Assembly: GCA_019096155.1 (NCBI GenBank)
Contig: JAHCVI010000001.1
Span: 5,766,001 to 5,830,000 of the forward strand
Length of the DNA: 64,000 nt
DNA from: Staphylotrichum longicolle
Taxonomy: Eukaryota > Ascomycota > Sordariomycetes > Sordariales > Chaetomiaceae
Direction: 5' to 3'
This document shows, one piece after another, positions 32,704 to 45,332 of the stretch. Within the stretch, counting starts at the first letter, position 1. Every line of letters starts with the position of its first letter. The notes below the pieces were generated by a model. That model was not told the origin of the DNA. It worked only from the letters and a program-made list of their open reading frames with translations, and did not search any database. The position numbers and the translations under genes are program-made.

Positions 32704-34154
32704 TTTGTCGGAGTGCAGGAGACTGTCTGATATTCGAGCCCTGTGGGATGCCGAGATGCCAACGGTTGTCACTCGAATGCCGACGGTAGTCGCTGAATGC
32801 CAGCGATTGTCACTTGTCAGCGGGTTCGTTGATGCGCGACAGGCAGCCCGCACGGCATGGCCCCAGCTTGGGGCGTTGCGAAGTTGCCAAGACTTTCAAG
32901 CCAACCGCCCATTGCCAAGACATGTCACGTGCACGGACACGGGAACGGGCCCTGGGGTGGTCGGCATCCCCTGAAGCACGGCAATTCCCCCCAGGCTTGG
33001 GTTCTGGAAGCAGACGGGAACCTGAACCTGAACCTGTTCTGCAGCACGGCAGCTTCCAGGTTGTTGAATAGGTAACACCTGAACCTGGAATGGACGGGTG
33101 CCTTGCACACCCGAAAAAAGGCTCAACAGTTTTAGCCAGCTCGCAGATCGACTGCTGAACCGGCAGGACTTTGGCCCTGCTTGGTACACGTCTGGTGCTG
33201 TAAAATACAACGCTGCGCCGAATTCAAAGGTGCTTCCAAGTTGGTCGCACTTTGCGTCACAGCAGTTTATTAGATTTCTGGCGGGAAGCTGTTCGTCGCC
33301 AACCTCAGCCTGCCCATGGCATTTCTCCCCCTGCTGATTGAGATTCCTCACCCCAGACCGAATTGAGGTCTCCAACTGCCCCGAGTCCCGAACTCCCTGT
33401 CCCAAATCCAGGGGAAGCCAGGCTGCGCCACACCCTATCATCAGCCCGTTGCGGAGTGCTTTTAGTGGATCGCGAACGCTCCTTGGCCCGCCGCGTGGCA
33501 GATCAGACGTTCCCAGGCCTGTCGAGAAAACAACGCCGACTCGACCGATATCAATATTGACATCCCCGACCGAGAACCTCGTCCTGCCCCGACAACTCGC
33601 CATTCCATCGCAACGAGGCGCTTCCGCATTGTCAAATGAGGCTCTGGTCCAGAGGTGGCCGGAGCTAGGTGCCCCCTTCAAGAAGCTCAAAAAGCCCAGC
33701 AGGACGGTCGGCCCTTCGGCTTGTTTCACGGGACCTGGGCCAAAAATTGTCGTTAGGGGGCCAACGAAGCGCACCGCCCAATAACGTCACCCGCTGCCCG
33801 TGGCACAACCGGAAACAATCTCGAGCAACGTCCTCCGCTCGCTCCATCGATCCACTCAGCGACGACGACGACGACGACACCCGACAACGGTCCCGCCCGC
33901 TGCGGCTCCCGACGCCGTCGAGTTTTGCTGCTTTAATTGGTCGGATATCTGGGGCACCATCACGGAGGAGAAGAGGACGGAGGGTCGTTGGTGAGCCGTC
34001 GTCGACACCGAGATACGAGTAGGTTCATCCCTTCTCCACTTTTGATTGCAATCCCCCTCCCCCTTTGCGCGCGCGCCCACAGTCCGATTTGTCGACTGTC
34101 CGCCGCGGGGACGGGGAGAGCACAGCAACCAGAAGAGACCCCCCGGTGACTGAC
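32704..34154. promoter_or_regulatory. Divergent promoter region VMA11 / RhoGEF
   Basis: 1.45 kb between divergent starts. Contains three imperfect copies of an approximately 20 bp unit just upstream of VMA11 (32756-32815), and an AACCTG-rich patch near 33015-33085 (several CCTGAA/AACCTG units). Overlapping open frames on both strands near 33100-33780 have no family signature. CGACGACGACGAC triplet run near 33858-33876. Confidence 0.5.
32756..32815. repeat. Three imperfect ~20 bp tandem units
   Basis: Units begin ATGCCaaCGgTTGTC, ATGCCgaCGgTaGTC and ATGCCagCGaTTGTC, spaced 21 and 20 bp, about 50 bp upstream of the VMA11 start codon. Confidence 0.7.
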
Positions 34155-37100
34155 ATGAGCGCCGTGACAGCAGCCATGGCCGACTACCACCGCGACCGCA
34201 TGCCGCCCCCGAGGCAGCCGCAGCAGCGCCAGCAGCATCCGCAACAACACCAGCAGTATGGAGCAGAAAACTACCAGCAACGCGATGCCGCCTTCTCCAA
34301 CATCTTTGGCGCCGCCCCGCCTCCCGGCCGCTCGCAGACCATGACCTCGTCCGTCGCGCCGCCCCAGTTCATGCAGGATGGGCGCACCCATACCATGTCG
34401 TCCACTACGTCGGGCATGTCGGACATGCAGAGATCGCCACCCCAGCGACCGCCGCCAGGAGGTGATTATCGGGACCAATACCCCCCGCCCCGACCACGCC
34501 CCATCGACGGCGGCCAAGGATACGGATACCATCAAGGCCCGCCACGATCCGTCTCTGGCGGGCAACAAGTTCCGTCGCCCCAGTATCTCCAACAACAGCA
34601 ACAAGCACGGCGCCCGTATCCCGGCAGCCCACCCTCCCAGCAGCCGGGACCACCGCGATTTGACCCCCAACGAGGCCCCCCGCCGCCTCAGGGCTACTAC
34701 AACTCGCAGAGGAACCCCCCACCGCGCTCATATCAGGACGGACGACCTGCGCCTGCCATGAATTCGGACCCATACCGGTCGCAGTCCCTGGCGAACTACC
34801 CGAGACCCCAGATGTACCAGCAGCCTCCAGCGCAGCCGTACCCGCAGCAGCAGGCCCCGGCTAATGCCTTTCGACAAGCTCAGTACAACCAACATTCGGC
34901 CCGCACCACGGCACAAGGACGGATCGTCCCAGAAAGGCACATGGAGGACCGGTCCATGACCATGACCGGCTATCCTTCGCAGGACAGAGATGCCCACCAG
35001 ACCATGAGCGGCCGCGTCATTCCCAACAGGAGGCCGGTGGGCGCCCCTCCCACGCAGCACGACCACGCGGGCCACCATACCTCGCCAAACACCGGCTATA
35101 CCCCAGGGTACGGACCGCCCGGGTCGCAAACGAGGACGACAAGCATGGCTTCATCGATTGGCAACGACAGCGGCAGGTCCATGTCGATGGCCTCTACAAT
35201 AGCGCCGCCCTCGATAGCCCCGAGCGAACGGACCGACACCCAAACCCTCGTGCAGCGCACCTCGATGAGCAACTCGACCAACAGCGAACGCCCGCCCACC
35301 GCCAAGATCCGGCCCCCGATCGTCTATCCCGCGCTCCTCTCTCGTGTTGCTGAGTGCTTCCGCCAAAAGATCGTCACGGGCGACCGGACAAAGAACGAAC
35401 TGACGTACAAGAACGCTTTTAGCGGTGCTGAGGCGGTCGACGTTCTCTCCTACATTATCAGGACCACGGACCGGAATCTGGCTCTGCTTCTTGGGCGTGC
35501 GCTCGATGCGCAAAAGTTCTTTCACGATGTCACCTACGAACACCGCCTGCGCGATTCGACCTACGAAATGTACCAGTTCCGGGAGAACATGACTGAAGAG
35601 GTCGAGGAAAAGGCGGCTGTGAACGGCGTCTTTGTTTTGCTTTCCGAGTGCTACTCCCCAACGTGCACAAGGGACCAACTCTGCTACTCGATTGCCTGCC
35701 CCCGACGGTTGGAACAGGTGTCGAGGTTGAATCTCAAGATGGGGCCCGGCCTCAAGGCGGAGGGGGAGGCGACCGTAAACGACGACGATGCGGACCAAAC
35801 GGACGAGCAGAAGCTGTGGATCAATAGCGTGCCCAAGGAGGTTGCCGACAGCATAGGCGACCGCGAAAAGAAGAGGCAGGAGGTCATCTCGGAGATCTGC
35901 TACACGGAACGGGACTTCGTGAAGGACCTAGAATATCTTCGGGACTTCTGGATATACCCGCTACGGGGCAAGATCAACGGCATGTCGCCCATCCCACCTC
36001 AACGGAGGGAACGTGTCGTCCGGAATATCTTCACGAACATCATCGACGCTCCAAGCATCCACGGCGTGAGCTCCAGGTTCGCTCGGGCCATGACTGAGCG
36101 GCAGCAAAAGACGCCAGTGGTGAAGAACGTTGGCGACATCTTCCTTGAGTTTGTGCCGCAGTTTGAGCCTTTCATTCTGTACGGTTCGAAGCAGCTCGAA
36201 GGCAAGTTTGAGTTTGAGAACGAGCGGTCGCTGAACAAGGACTTTGCGAGATTCGTGGACGAGGTTGAGCGGCGGAGAGAGTCGAGGAAGCTCGAGCTCA
36301 ACGGCTACCTGACCAAGCCGACAACAAGATTGGCCAGGTACCCGCTGCTTCTGGAGAATGTGCTCAAGTACACCGAGCCCGACAATCCGGACAAGGAGGA
36401 CATCCCCAAGGTCTTGGTCATGATCAGAGACCTGCTGACCAGGGTCAACGAGGAGTCTGGCAAGGCCGAGAACCGCTTCAACTTGCGGCGTCTTCACGAG
36501 CAGCTCAGGTTCCGCCCGAACGAGAAGGTGGATCTGAAGCTCACAGACGAGGGTCGCGAGCTAGTGTTCAAGAGCCAGTTCAAGAAGTCGCCGACCGAGA
36601 ACCCGGATATCACGGCATTCTTGTTCGACCATGCCGTGCTTCTTGTGCGCATCAAGCAGGTGGGCAAGACGGAGGAAGTCAAGGCCTATCGGAGGGTAAG
36701 CACGCCAGTTCTCGGGCGAATTTGACGTAACGCTAACATGGACAGCCCATTCCGTTGGAACTGCTCTCGATCAAGGAGATGGAGGAAGTGATTCCCCAGG
36801 CCGGCGCGGTGAAGCGCTCCTCGTCGAGCATCCTCCCCGCCCTGCGCAATACCGGAAACGAAACCAAGAAGGGCGAAGGCTGGCCGATCACATTCCGCCA
36901 TCTCGGCAAGAACGGCTACGAGTTGACTCTGTACGCATCAAACCAATCAGGGCGGCAAAAGTGGCTCGAGTTCATCGACGCGGCTCAACAGCGGCTCAGG
37001 GCCCGTGCCGACTTCCTCAACACGACCATTATCACGTCGGGCTTCTTCGCTGGCACGAACAAGGTCAACTGCGTGGCACCGTTTGGTAAGTTTGACTGGA

Positions 37101-38221
37101 CTGATGGCTTTGGGCAGCTCACTGACGCTATTTGCAGACGGCGGCCGCAAGCTGATCTACGGAACCGACAACGGCATTTACATGTCGGACCGCAGATCCA
37201 AGGACAATGCGATGCCCAAGCGTGTCATTGACGTGCCTAGCGTTACCCAGGTGGACGTCCTCGAAGAGTACCAACTGCTCCTGGTGCTCTCGAACCGGTC
37301 GCTCCTGTCGTACCAGCTCGGCGCGCTCGACCCCAACGAACCCATCTCGTCTAAGCGGGCGAAGAAGATCCAGAGCCACTGCAACTTCTTCAAGACGGGC
37401 ATCTGCCTGGGCCGCCACCTGGTGTGCTGCGTCAAGAGCTCGGCGCTGTCGACAACCATCAAGGTCTACGAGCCCAACGATGCCATGTCGCGCACCAAGA
37501 AGCAAAAGGGCCTCAGCAAGATGTTCAACGCCGGCCAGGACGAGCTCAAGCCGTTCAAGGAATTCTACATCCCCACCGAGTCCAGCTCGGTGCACTTCCT
37601 CAAGTCCAAGCTCTGCGTCGCCTGCGCCCGCGGGTTCGAGGTGGTCTCGCTCGAGACGCTCGAGACGCAGTCGCTGCTCGACCAGGCCGACACGTCGCTC
37701 GACTTTGTCGCGCGCAAGGAGAACGTCAAGCCGATCCACATCGAGCGGCTCAACGGCGAGTTCCTGCTCAACTACTCCGAGTTTTCGTTCTTTGTCAACC
37801 GCAACGGCTGGCGCGCGCGGCCCGAGTGGCGCCTCGACTGGGAGGGCACCCCGCAGGCCTTTGCCCTGTCGTACCCCTGGATCCTGGCGTTTGAGCCTAA
37901 CTTTATCGAGCTCCGGCACATTGAGAACCTGGCGGTGCATATCGTGCCGCATCGCAACATTCGCATGTTGCATAGCAGTACGCATGAGGTGAGCCTTTTT
38001 GAGTCTTTTCCACTTGGAAGCAGAAAAGAACAGAAAAATACTGACTGGGACGGAAACAGATTCTCTTTGCGTACGAGGACGAGCGCGGCGAGGATGTCAT
38101 CGAGGCCATTGACTTTTGGAAGAGCCAGCGCAAGTCGGAGATGTACCCAGGCGGTCTCAACCCGGGGTCGCCGCCGAGCAGCTCGGGTGGGGGATCGTCA
38201 CGGCTGGGGCTGGGGCAATGA
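34155..38221 (+). CDS. ROM2: Rho1 guanine nucleotide exchange factor (ROM2-type)
   Basis: Activator of Rho1 in cell-wall integrity signalling. Four exons: 34155-36695, 36746-37085, 37138-37988, 38060-38221; about 1,297 residues. Order: long Gln/Pro-rich disordered N-terminus; DEP domain (VAECFRQKIVTGDRTKNELT, about 35340-35580); RhoGEF/DH domain (RQEVISEICYTERDFVKDLE, starting about 35870); PH domain, split by the first intron (FLFDHAVLLVRI to TLYASNQSGRQKWLEF); citron-homology CNH domain (KLIYGTDNGIYMSD to ILFAYEDERGEDVIEAIDFW). Start at ATG 34155, or at 34176 (MADYHRDRM, better context CAGCCATGGC). The frame stays open upstream to 34065, and a 5' non-coding intron is possible. Family identity is secure; ROM1/ROM2 paralogy is not resolved. 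Confidence 0.92.
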
Positions 38222-39146
38222 GGCGTTGTTGCTGGGAGCGCCAAGGGGGAGAGCGTGGGTGGGGGTGTGACCGGCCACGTCGAAAGCTACCTAGGTAATG
38301 GGGGGCAGTGTCTTGAAACCGAGATTAGGTACATTTGCGCTGCGGTCATGTTTGCATGCATGGGGGGTGGTGCCTGCTTGCTCTTCAGACTCGGGAGACG
38401 AGGAGGATGCAACTCTAGGAAGAAGAGTTGCAAGGGGAGATGGACCTAATTCGGGCTGTGTTTAGGTTTTTGGGGGGTTTCATGGGGAGGACATCGGGAG
38501 GGAAGCGTCTTTTTTTGATCTTGCATGCTCTCTGGCACTGTTTATTTGTCCCATTTACTGTCGTTTTCAGCAATCCTGGCCCTGTCTTGATGTGGTTATG
38601 TTTTCTTCTGTTCTGTGCCAGAGGGCCGTGGGTCAAGGGCATTGCGTGTATTCTAGGTCTTGGGGCTGGTTTACCTGTTGGTAAGGGGTGTGTGTCGTGG
38701 ATGGTTGAGGCGAGGACCCGGTATGGGTAAGGTAGTTTGATAGCGGGTTGTGGGAATCCCTGGGAGTTGAGCTTGGAGCTGGAGTTTCTCGAACTGCATT
38801 TGGAGATGCTCTGCTGTCGGTCCCTGCAACGATCAGCCGCTCAGCCCCTGAAGACCCTGCTGACCGCCGTCGGATAACGGCAGCTCGGGCGGCCGATCGC
38901 CCGAACACACAGGGCTTGGCGGGCTTGGCTAGCGGGGCCAACGCGCCATCTGCGCCACCTTCGTGTCTTGGATCAATTCCTCCCTCCACTTTTGCACTTA
39001 ACCTCGACCCTCGACAACCGCCATTTGGTGTCTGCGCAGTTTCCCTTGACATCGATACCCAACCGTGGACTTGTTTTTGGCCCGGGAGTGTGGTCAATTC
39101 ACTCAAAACTTTACCAAAGACGCACCCTGCAGAAAGCACCCGCAAG
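38222..39146. other. Intergenic region RhoGEF / SH3 adaptor
   Basis: Contains the RhoGEF 3' UTR and the promoter of the SH3 gene. Long open frames on both strands lack motifs. Confidence 0.45.
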
Positions 39147-40005
39147 ATGGTCTCAGAAGACCGCCAGCGGGTCATCGAGACCAACCGGTCTCTCCGTCTG
39201 ATCAAGAATGCAAGCCACCCCCTTTCACCCCTCCCGTCGCCGTTCATGTGTACCGCAATCCCGACCCTAACACGTCCCAGGAACTCGAATCCCTTCTCGA
39301 AAAGGGCGTCATAACCGACTCGGCCTTTGACTCCATCCACGCCCTCCTCCCCGCCGAATCCGCCCTCTCCGGCCCCTCCCCAGCAGCAGCAGCATCCTCC
39401 GCCAGCCGAAACTCCACCCCGGCCCAGAGCCACACCAGCAACCCGCACCCGGCCCCGCCGTCCTACGCGCAGTCGACCGCCTCCCCGCCTTCCCTCCCCT
39501 CCCGCAACAACCCGGCCCCGCCCCCGCCGCCCGACAGCAAGCCGGTGCTGGCCCACGCGCGCGCGCTGTACCGCTACACGGCGTCGGACGCGCGCGACTG
39601 CTCGTTTGAGCGCGACGACCGCGTCGCCGTGCACGAGTACATGAACGCGGACTGGTGGATGGGGCGGAACCTGCGCACCGGGCAGGAGGGCATCTTCCCG
39701 CGGAACTACGTCGTCGTCGAGGAGCAGGACAAGGGGCCCGTCGCGCCGGTGGGGTATCAGCAGCCGCAGTACGCCGCGCAGCCCGCGGGGTACCCCGGAG
39801 CGGGGTATCCTGGAGCTGCTGGTGGGGGGTACCCGGCTGCGCCGCCGCCGGGGCCGGCGTATCAGCAGCAGCAGCAGCCGGAGCAGGAGGGGGGAGGGAG
39901 TAAGATGGGGGAGCACGGCAAGAAGTTTGGCAAGAAGCTGGGGAATGCGGCCATTTTTGGCGCGGGGCGACGATTGGGAGTAATATTGTGAATTCGATTT
40001 TCTGA
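39147..40005 (+). CDS. SH3-domain adaptor (PIN3/LSB-type)
   Basis: Actin/endocytosis-linked SH3 adaptor. Exon 1 (39147-39209) encodes MVSEDRQRVIETNRSLRLIK plus Asn. Exon 2 starts at 39281 with ELESLLEKGVITDSAFDSIH. The intron 39210-39280 has a GC donor (GCAAGC) and CAG acceptor, so it is a GC-AG intron. The SH3 domain lies at about 39544-39725 (ARALYRYTASDARDCSFERD, WWMGRNLRTGQEGIFPRNYV), followed by a Pro/Tyr/Gly-rich tail. The written frame stops at 39991 after GAGRRLGVIL. One extra G in the GGGG run at 39963-39966 would read AGATIGSNIVNSIF with stop 40003-40005, the usual end of this family. I extend to that stop. Confidence 0.85.
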
Positions 40006-41299
40006 GGGGGGCCAGTTGGCTCAACTCGACTCATTCACTGTGGGTAATGCCTCTGGAAGGAAAGCCCGGAAAGGGGGAATGGATCTGGAGGACTCACCGA
40101 ACCAGACCGGATCGGACCGTATCTTCTTCTCCCTGGGGGCCTTTTCTTTTGTTCCCTTTGTGTCTAGGTTATCAAGGCTTGTTCTTTCTCGAGATTGGGG
40201 TTTTAAGTCTGCCAACCTTGTGGTCAGGTCACATCAGCATCACTCGGTTTTTTTGTCCCTCTGATTTCTCATAGCATAGGCCAAGACACGGCTGTTCGGT
40301 TCAACATCCTTCCAATTCCTTCACAGTCCTTTCCCATACAACATTGCACAATGTACATACCTCAAAGGCCCGGAGTACGGAATACCCTGGAGCAAGCCCC
40401 TCCCCCGAGCAGGGTCTCCTAAATACGTCCTGAACTGGACACAGTACAGAACACCACCCCCGTATGTACTTGGTCGGTCCACCGGAATGTGACGTCCGAG
40501 CGCAGCCAGGCGCATCCCGGGGTATCGTCGTATCGATCCCGATTCCCGAACGCAAAGGTGCAAAGACCCCCGACATCACCAAGTGGGGTTCTTGCCACTT
40601 TAGCAAGGGCCCCTGGCAAAGAAGGGCACGTTGACAGCCACATGTTTCTTGGCCTTCGTCATTCTCTACCTTATCTTTCCAACGGCAGTGACTTTGTAAG
40701 TGACGGAGTTGGAAGTGGCTGCTTCGGGCATGTGCTTCCGTTAAGAGGACGAAGAACTGAAGTTGGTGACGTCAAATAAAGAGTGTTGGTGACTTGATTG
40801 ATTGATTTGAGTGATATCTCGATAGTTAGTGTAAGTTGACATGTTTGGTAGTTTGGTTGGGGCGCTCTTCTGCCCAGAACCACAGATCATGCCTGTTTGA
40901 CAAACTTGTCACTATCCCCCCGTGTTCCGATCGACTATGAAAAGAGAGAGATGGGATGCCATGACCAGTTTGTGAGTGTAGATAAATAGGTAGACGATCA
41001 GGGTAGTGATGGCCTTGGGAAAAAGGAGCCACCGTAAATGTTGCCCTTGCACTGTCGTGCGCATGAAAACAGAAAAACCCAAAACTCAAAACTCCTTGCT
41101 CCACTAACCCCCCCAAGCACCAGACCCAGGTATCGACACCCCTCGCCCCCATGCGATGAATATGCCTGCATAGAGAGTAGTAGGGGAAAAAAACGAAAAA
41201 AGAGAAATGCACGAGACCGAGACAACAGCGCCTGGGCAAATGTCCTGAAAAAGGAAGGGGAAGAGGGGAAAAGAGGGAGCCGCCTACGGCAACATCCAT
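40006..41299. other. Convergent intergenic region
   Basis: 1.3 kb between the SH3 adaptor and the RBR ligase, both pointing inward. No coding family, RNA or repeat recognised. Confidence 0.5.
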
Positions 41300-43437
41300 T
41301 CACCAGCATACTGCAACCTCCTCAGGCAGCAACACATCCTCAACGTCACACGCCGCCTCCTCCGTGGTCTCGGGGAGCCAACTCGGCAATGCCATGGTCG
41401 CAAACGTCTTGCCTTCCTTCGCCTCCATCTCCGTCTTCAGTATCCTCCCGGCCAGCTCCCACCTCCTCTCGAGCCTCGCCCTTCGCTCCGCAAACGCACG
41501 CAGCAGCGCCTCCTCCTCGTTGGCGCACACGACCGCGAGGTCCTCCATCTCCTCGGCGCGCCGGTCCACCAGTATGTCCATCTCCCTCTCGTGCCGCTCG
41601 ACCAGCTCCTCCATGCTCTTGGCCTGCTTCTCGCGCAGCCCGTTGATCTGCGACTGGTGCCGCCGCTGCATGCCGTCGCGCACGCAGTACTGCTGGCGCA
41701 GCTGCTCCAGGTCGCGCTCCGTGACCTGCCGCTGAGGCATCGTGGCGGTGCCGGTCGCGTCGGCCGTCTTGCCGTTGCAGTAGTCCTCCATGTACTTGAG
41801 CTTGATGCGGACCTTCTTCTCCTTCTCCTCGAGGCCGGCCTGCAGCTCGATCTCGGCCATGACCTGACGGTCGTCGAGGTGCTGCTCCGTCTTGGCGTGG
41901 CGATCGCGCATCTTGTCGATGAGATCAGAAAAGCGCTCAGCCAGTGCAAGCTTCTTGTTGGCTTGCCGGACGGCCATGGTCTCCTTCGTCTTTTGCTCGT
42001 AGGTCACAAACCGCGCCATCTCGGCTTCGTGCTGTTCCCTCAGCGCCTTGAACTCGCTGCTCTCCGCCGTTCTCTTCTCCGCCTCTTGTCTGGCCGTCTC
42101 CTCCGCCTCGGCCGCTTTCTCCTGCGCGAGCTTCTCGGCCTCGAGCTCCGCCAGCCGCGCCTCCTCCTCGGCCCGCCGCCGCTCGAGCTCCTCCTCGCCG
42201 TTGCAAAAGTTGGGGCACCCGAGGACGGGGTCCCAGACGGCGCCGCATATGTAGCAGAACTGGGCCTTGCACCGGCAGGTGATGTGGGTGCAGCCCTGCG
42301 CCAGCTCGACCAGCGACCGGCACTTGTAGCAGCGGCGCCAGCCCGAACGCTCGCCCATCTTGAGCACGGCGTCGCTCTCGTGGTCTTCGGGACAGTCCTG
42401 CCCGGCCTGGTGGGCGCTCCGCTTGCACATGACGCAGACGCGCGTCCGGCAGTTCTTGCAGATGGCCTCGAAGGGTTGTTTTGGATCCGACTTGTCGGCC
42501 GGTGGGATGAACTCGCCGCAGTTCATGTTGGGGCAGAAGATGCGCGTCTCCCAGGGAGTGCTGAACTGCACGACGGCTTTAAGAAACAAGTGTTGTTTCT
42601 CTCGAGGAAGGACCAGTTTGATGATTGCGCTCGGGATCGGCTGGGTGCAACACCTCGGCGGCATTTTGGATTCGTCTGTTATCGACTGGTCGACCATGAT
42701 GGCCAGACAATCGCGGCAGTAACAGTGGCCGCATGGGAGCGTGTGCAGGGCACTGCTGCCGGCGGTGAAGTCTTCCCGACAGCAGATGCAGGGCCTGATT
42801 AGGGTGCGTTAGACGGGGGCTTGTAGATCTGCGCATGTTGCGCCTGGACTTACATGGGCAGGTTTAGACTCGGCCTCCTCCTCATGAGCTTGGCTGCTAT
42901 GCTCCGGGTAAAGCCCCGGACCCCTCTTTTCGAGTTCGACTTGACGACGACGCCGGTGGACCACTCGGTGTTGTCGTGGTTGGGCCTGAGAAACTTGGAC
43001 TGGTCCAGCGCAGGGTCGACTTGGCTGATATACCTGTCGTACTGAGAGAAACTTAGACTCCTGGACCTCCTCCTCGATGAATCCTCTGGCGGTCGCGCCG
43101 GGGTGTCTGTTGCATGGTCTGATGGCGGCTGCAATCCTATCCCGGTGTCTGCCGTCTCATCTGAACCCGCAGATAGCACCCGCGTCGGTAGCGCATCGGA
43201 ATGGGAACCGGCCGGCTCGCCGCCCGTAGTTTCCTGCTCTTGCGCGTTGGGCCCTATTGACGCCGGCAGCTCGATCCCCAGCGCAGCTGCTTTTGACTTC
43301 CGTTCCTGTTCAATATCTGCCTCGGTCGTCCCGTCGGGTCGGTCCAGGACCTCGCGGACATAGTCATCCTCTCGAAGCTCGGGCGGGTCGACGTGGCCAT
43401 CGATCGGGTCGGCCAGCAGCAGCGAGTGTCGAGCCAT
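41300..43437 (-). CDS. RBR-type E3 ubiquitin ligase
   Basis: Two exons: 42854-43437 and 41300-42794. The GT-AG intron at 42795-42853 falls just before RING1. About 692 residues. Start MARHSLLLADPIDGHVDPPE (43437); an in-frame upstream ATG at 43485 is less likely. Disordered Ser-rich N-terminus, then RING1 (CICCREDF ... LPCGHCYCRDCL), IBR (FCPNMNCGEF ... CKNCRTRVCVMCKRSAH) and RING2 (CYKCRSLVELAQGCTHITCR then CKAQFCYICG), with the expected catalytic Cys in GCTHITC. A long Glu/Arg-rich coiled coil follows (about 42150-41420). Ubiquitin is transferred through a Cys thioester in this class. Substrates are unknown; many filamentous fungi carry several such genes. Confidence 0.9.
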
Positions 43438-45332
43438 GGGGGCGCAACGGCGACCGACGCCACCTGATCGACGGGTCGAGCTCAAGGCAGAGGGAGCGAC
43501 TCTTGGGCCGTCACGAGTGTGTGGTGCGTCGCAAGGCTGGCGGACATGGCATGGATCAAACCCGATGGTGTTGGGGCACCGATGTGCTCATAAGGCATGC
43601 AATCAAGCAAGTGGGACTGGGGTGTGGATGGTATCGTGGGATTGCGGGTTCGCTTGCGTCGAGATGGGGCATGGGGGGCACGACCAGCAGACCAGGCGTG
43701 CCAGGCTATGAAGCGGGCGGTCTTGGCTGATCTTGCCAAGGCGGCAGCTGCCCTGCGCTCCACAACCTCAGTGACGCGAACCCGGCCCGAAGAGCTAAAG
43801 ACTCAGTGGGGGGCCGAGAACAAGGACGGATGCTTCAGGAGCCAGAAAGCCAGAGGGAAGAAAAGCGGCCGTTGTGGTCTGATTGCGAACAAGACTCGGA
43901 TCGGGGCCAGACACGACACGGGATCTGCCTGTGTAACTCGAATGTGCGGAAGCTTGATAGATGAGGAAGCTGACCGGTCGGAGACGGGCGGGTGCATGCG
44001 GATGTGAGCGGAAGCTGTGACAAGCTCTGGCTGTCCTTGGCTGCGAAAATGCTTGTCCTGGGCTGGGGTACACTGGGGTACACTGAGCTCCTGTAATTGC
44101 AAGTCCACCAGGCTCGTACGACCGCTCGTACGAGCAATATTTACAGCCCAGACGGGGTCGCGGGACTTGCTGAATAAAAATCTTTGAGGAGCGGAAAGAC
44201 ACCGCGTTGTTGAGATGCGCCAAGGGTGAACAGCAGCGGAGTGAAAGCTGCTGTTTGCTGCTGCTGCTGCACCAACAACGCCACATCTGCTTTGCAGCCC
44301 TGTGGGACTGCCGTGACGCCCACTCCCGGGATGCACCTCTGCAGAGTGCACAGGCCCCAGCAACCGAGATCCAGCCTAGTTGAATCCCGATCTCCACCGG
44401 GTTTCAAAAAAGAGCAGCAGGCACGGGCGCGGTGAGTGAGGCAGTGGGGGGTGCTGAGACAACGGCCTGGGAGCATCTCGCCCGCGATCTGGAGCGATCT
44501 CAAGCGATCATGATGCTGACATCCAATCTCTTCGCGATTCTGTCAATGAATCACTAGCGGAGTCGTCCAATGCTTCGAAACGATCGGCCATGGCTGCAAA
44601 ACCACCGAGCTGCGTCATTGGTCTCTTCTCATCCTGTGTTCCGCCACAAGACGACGCCCTGCAGGCGACCCGGCGGGTTGGAGCCTGGCGGTCCTAGTGT
44701 AGGACGTGTTGGGGGTTTGTTGGGGGGTGCAAATGTGACAGTAGGGCAGTTGGTTGTGGGTGATTGCTGCAGATGGAATTGCGATCACCCAGCTTACAGA
44801 CAAGGCCGTACAATGGTACGTTGCAGCACCTTGGATTGTCTCAAAAATCTGCACACTTTGGCATCTCACAGCCGTGCCCGTCAGCCAAACTTGGGCAGAG
44901 CCTGGAAAATAATTGACTCTCACCTCACCCCTGGCATGCCATCACAAACAGAGCACCTGTCGGTTTGATAGGGATCTGCCCGGGTTTCTGACTCGCCTTC
45001 GCCTCATCCGACATCTCGTCCCCGGCCAGACGCTCACCAGCTCCGCGATGAGAGGGGTATCACTTGCAGCCTGTCGAGCAAGGGCCAACGGGGAGGCGCT
45101 GTTTGTGCACTGGACCTTCATCCACGGAAGAGATGCTGCACAGCCGAGAGGCTTCGGGGGGCCGTTGCCAATTTGCTGCGGATTGTTTGCGCCGCCTGTC
45201 GTCGGTGGCTTGCCCTCTTCCAGCCCAATGGATCCGCAGTGCCAACAGGCACCTCGATCAGTTGGGCGTTCAGCTCATAACCGTTATTTGTCACCAAAAA
45301 GCAACATCGCGCAAATCGTCGCCGGACCCCCA
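43438..45332. other. Intergenic region, RBR promoter side
   Basis: 1.9 kb. No supportable gene. Near 44075-44092 TGGGGTACAC is repeated directly, and at 44112-44135 two CTCGTACGA palindromic units lie 3 bp apart. The rest shows only short shadow frames. Confidence 0.45.

Noticed and set aside
41591..42802. 1.2 kb plus-strand frame opposite the RBR ligase
   Set aside because: Antisense shadow; composition mirrors the coiled-coil codons on the minus strand.
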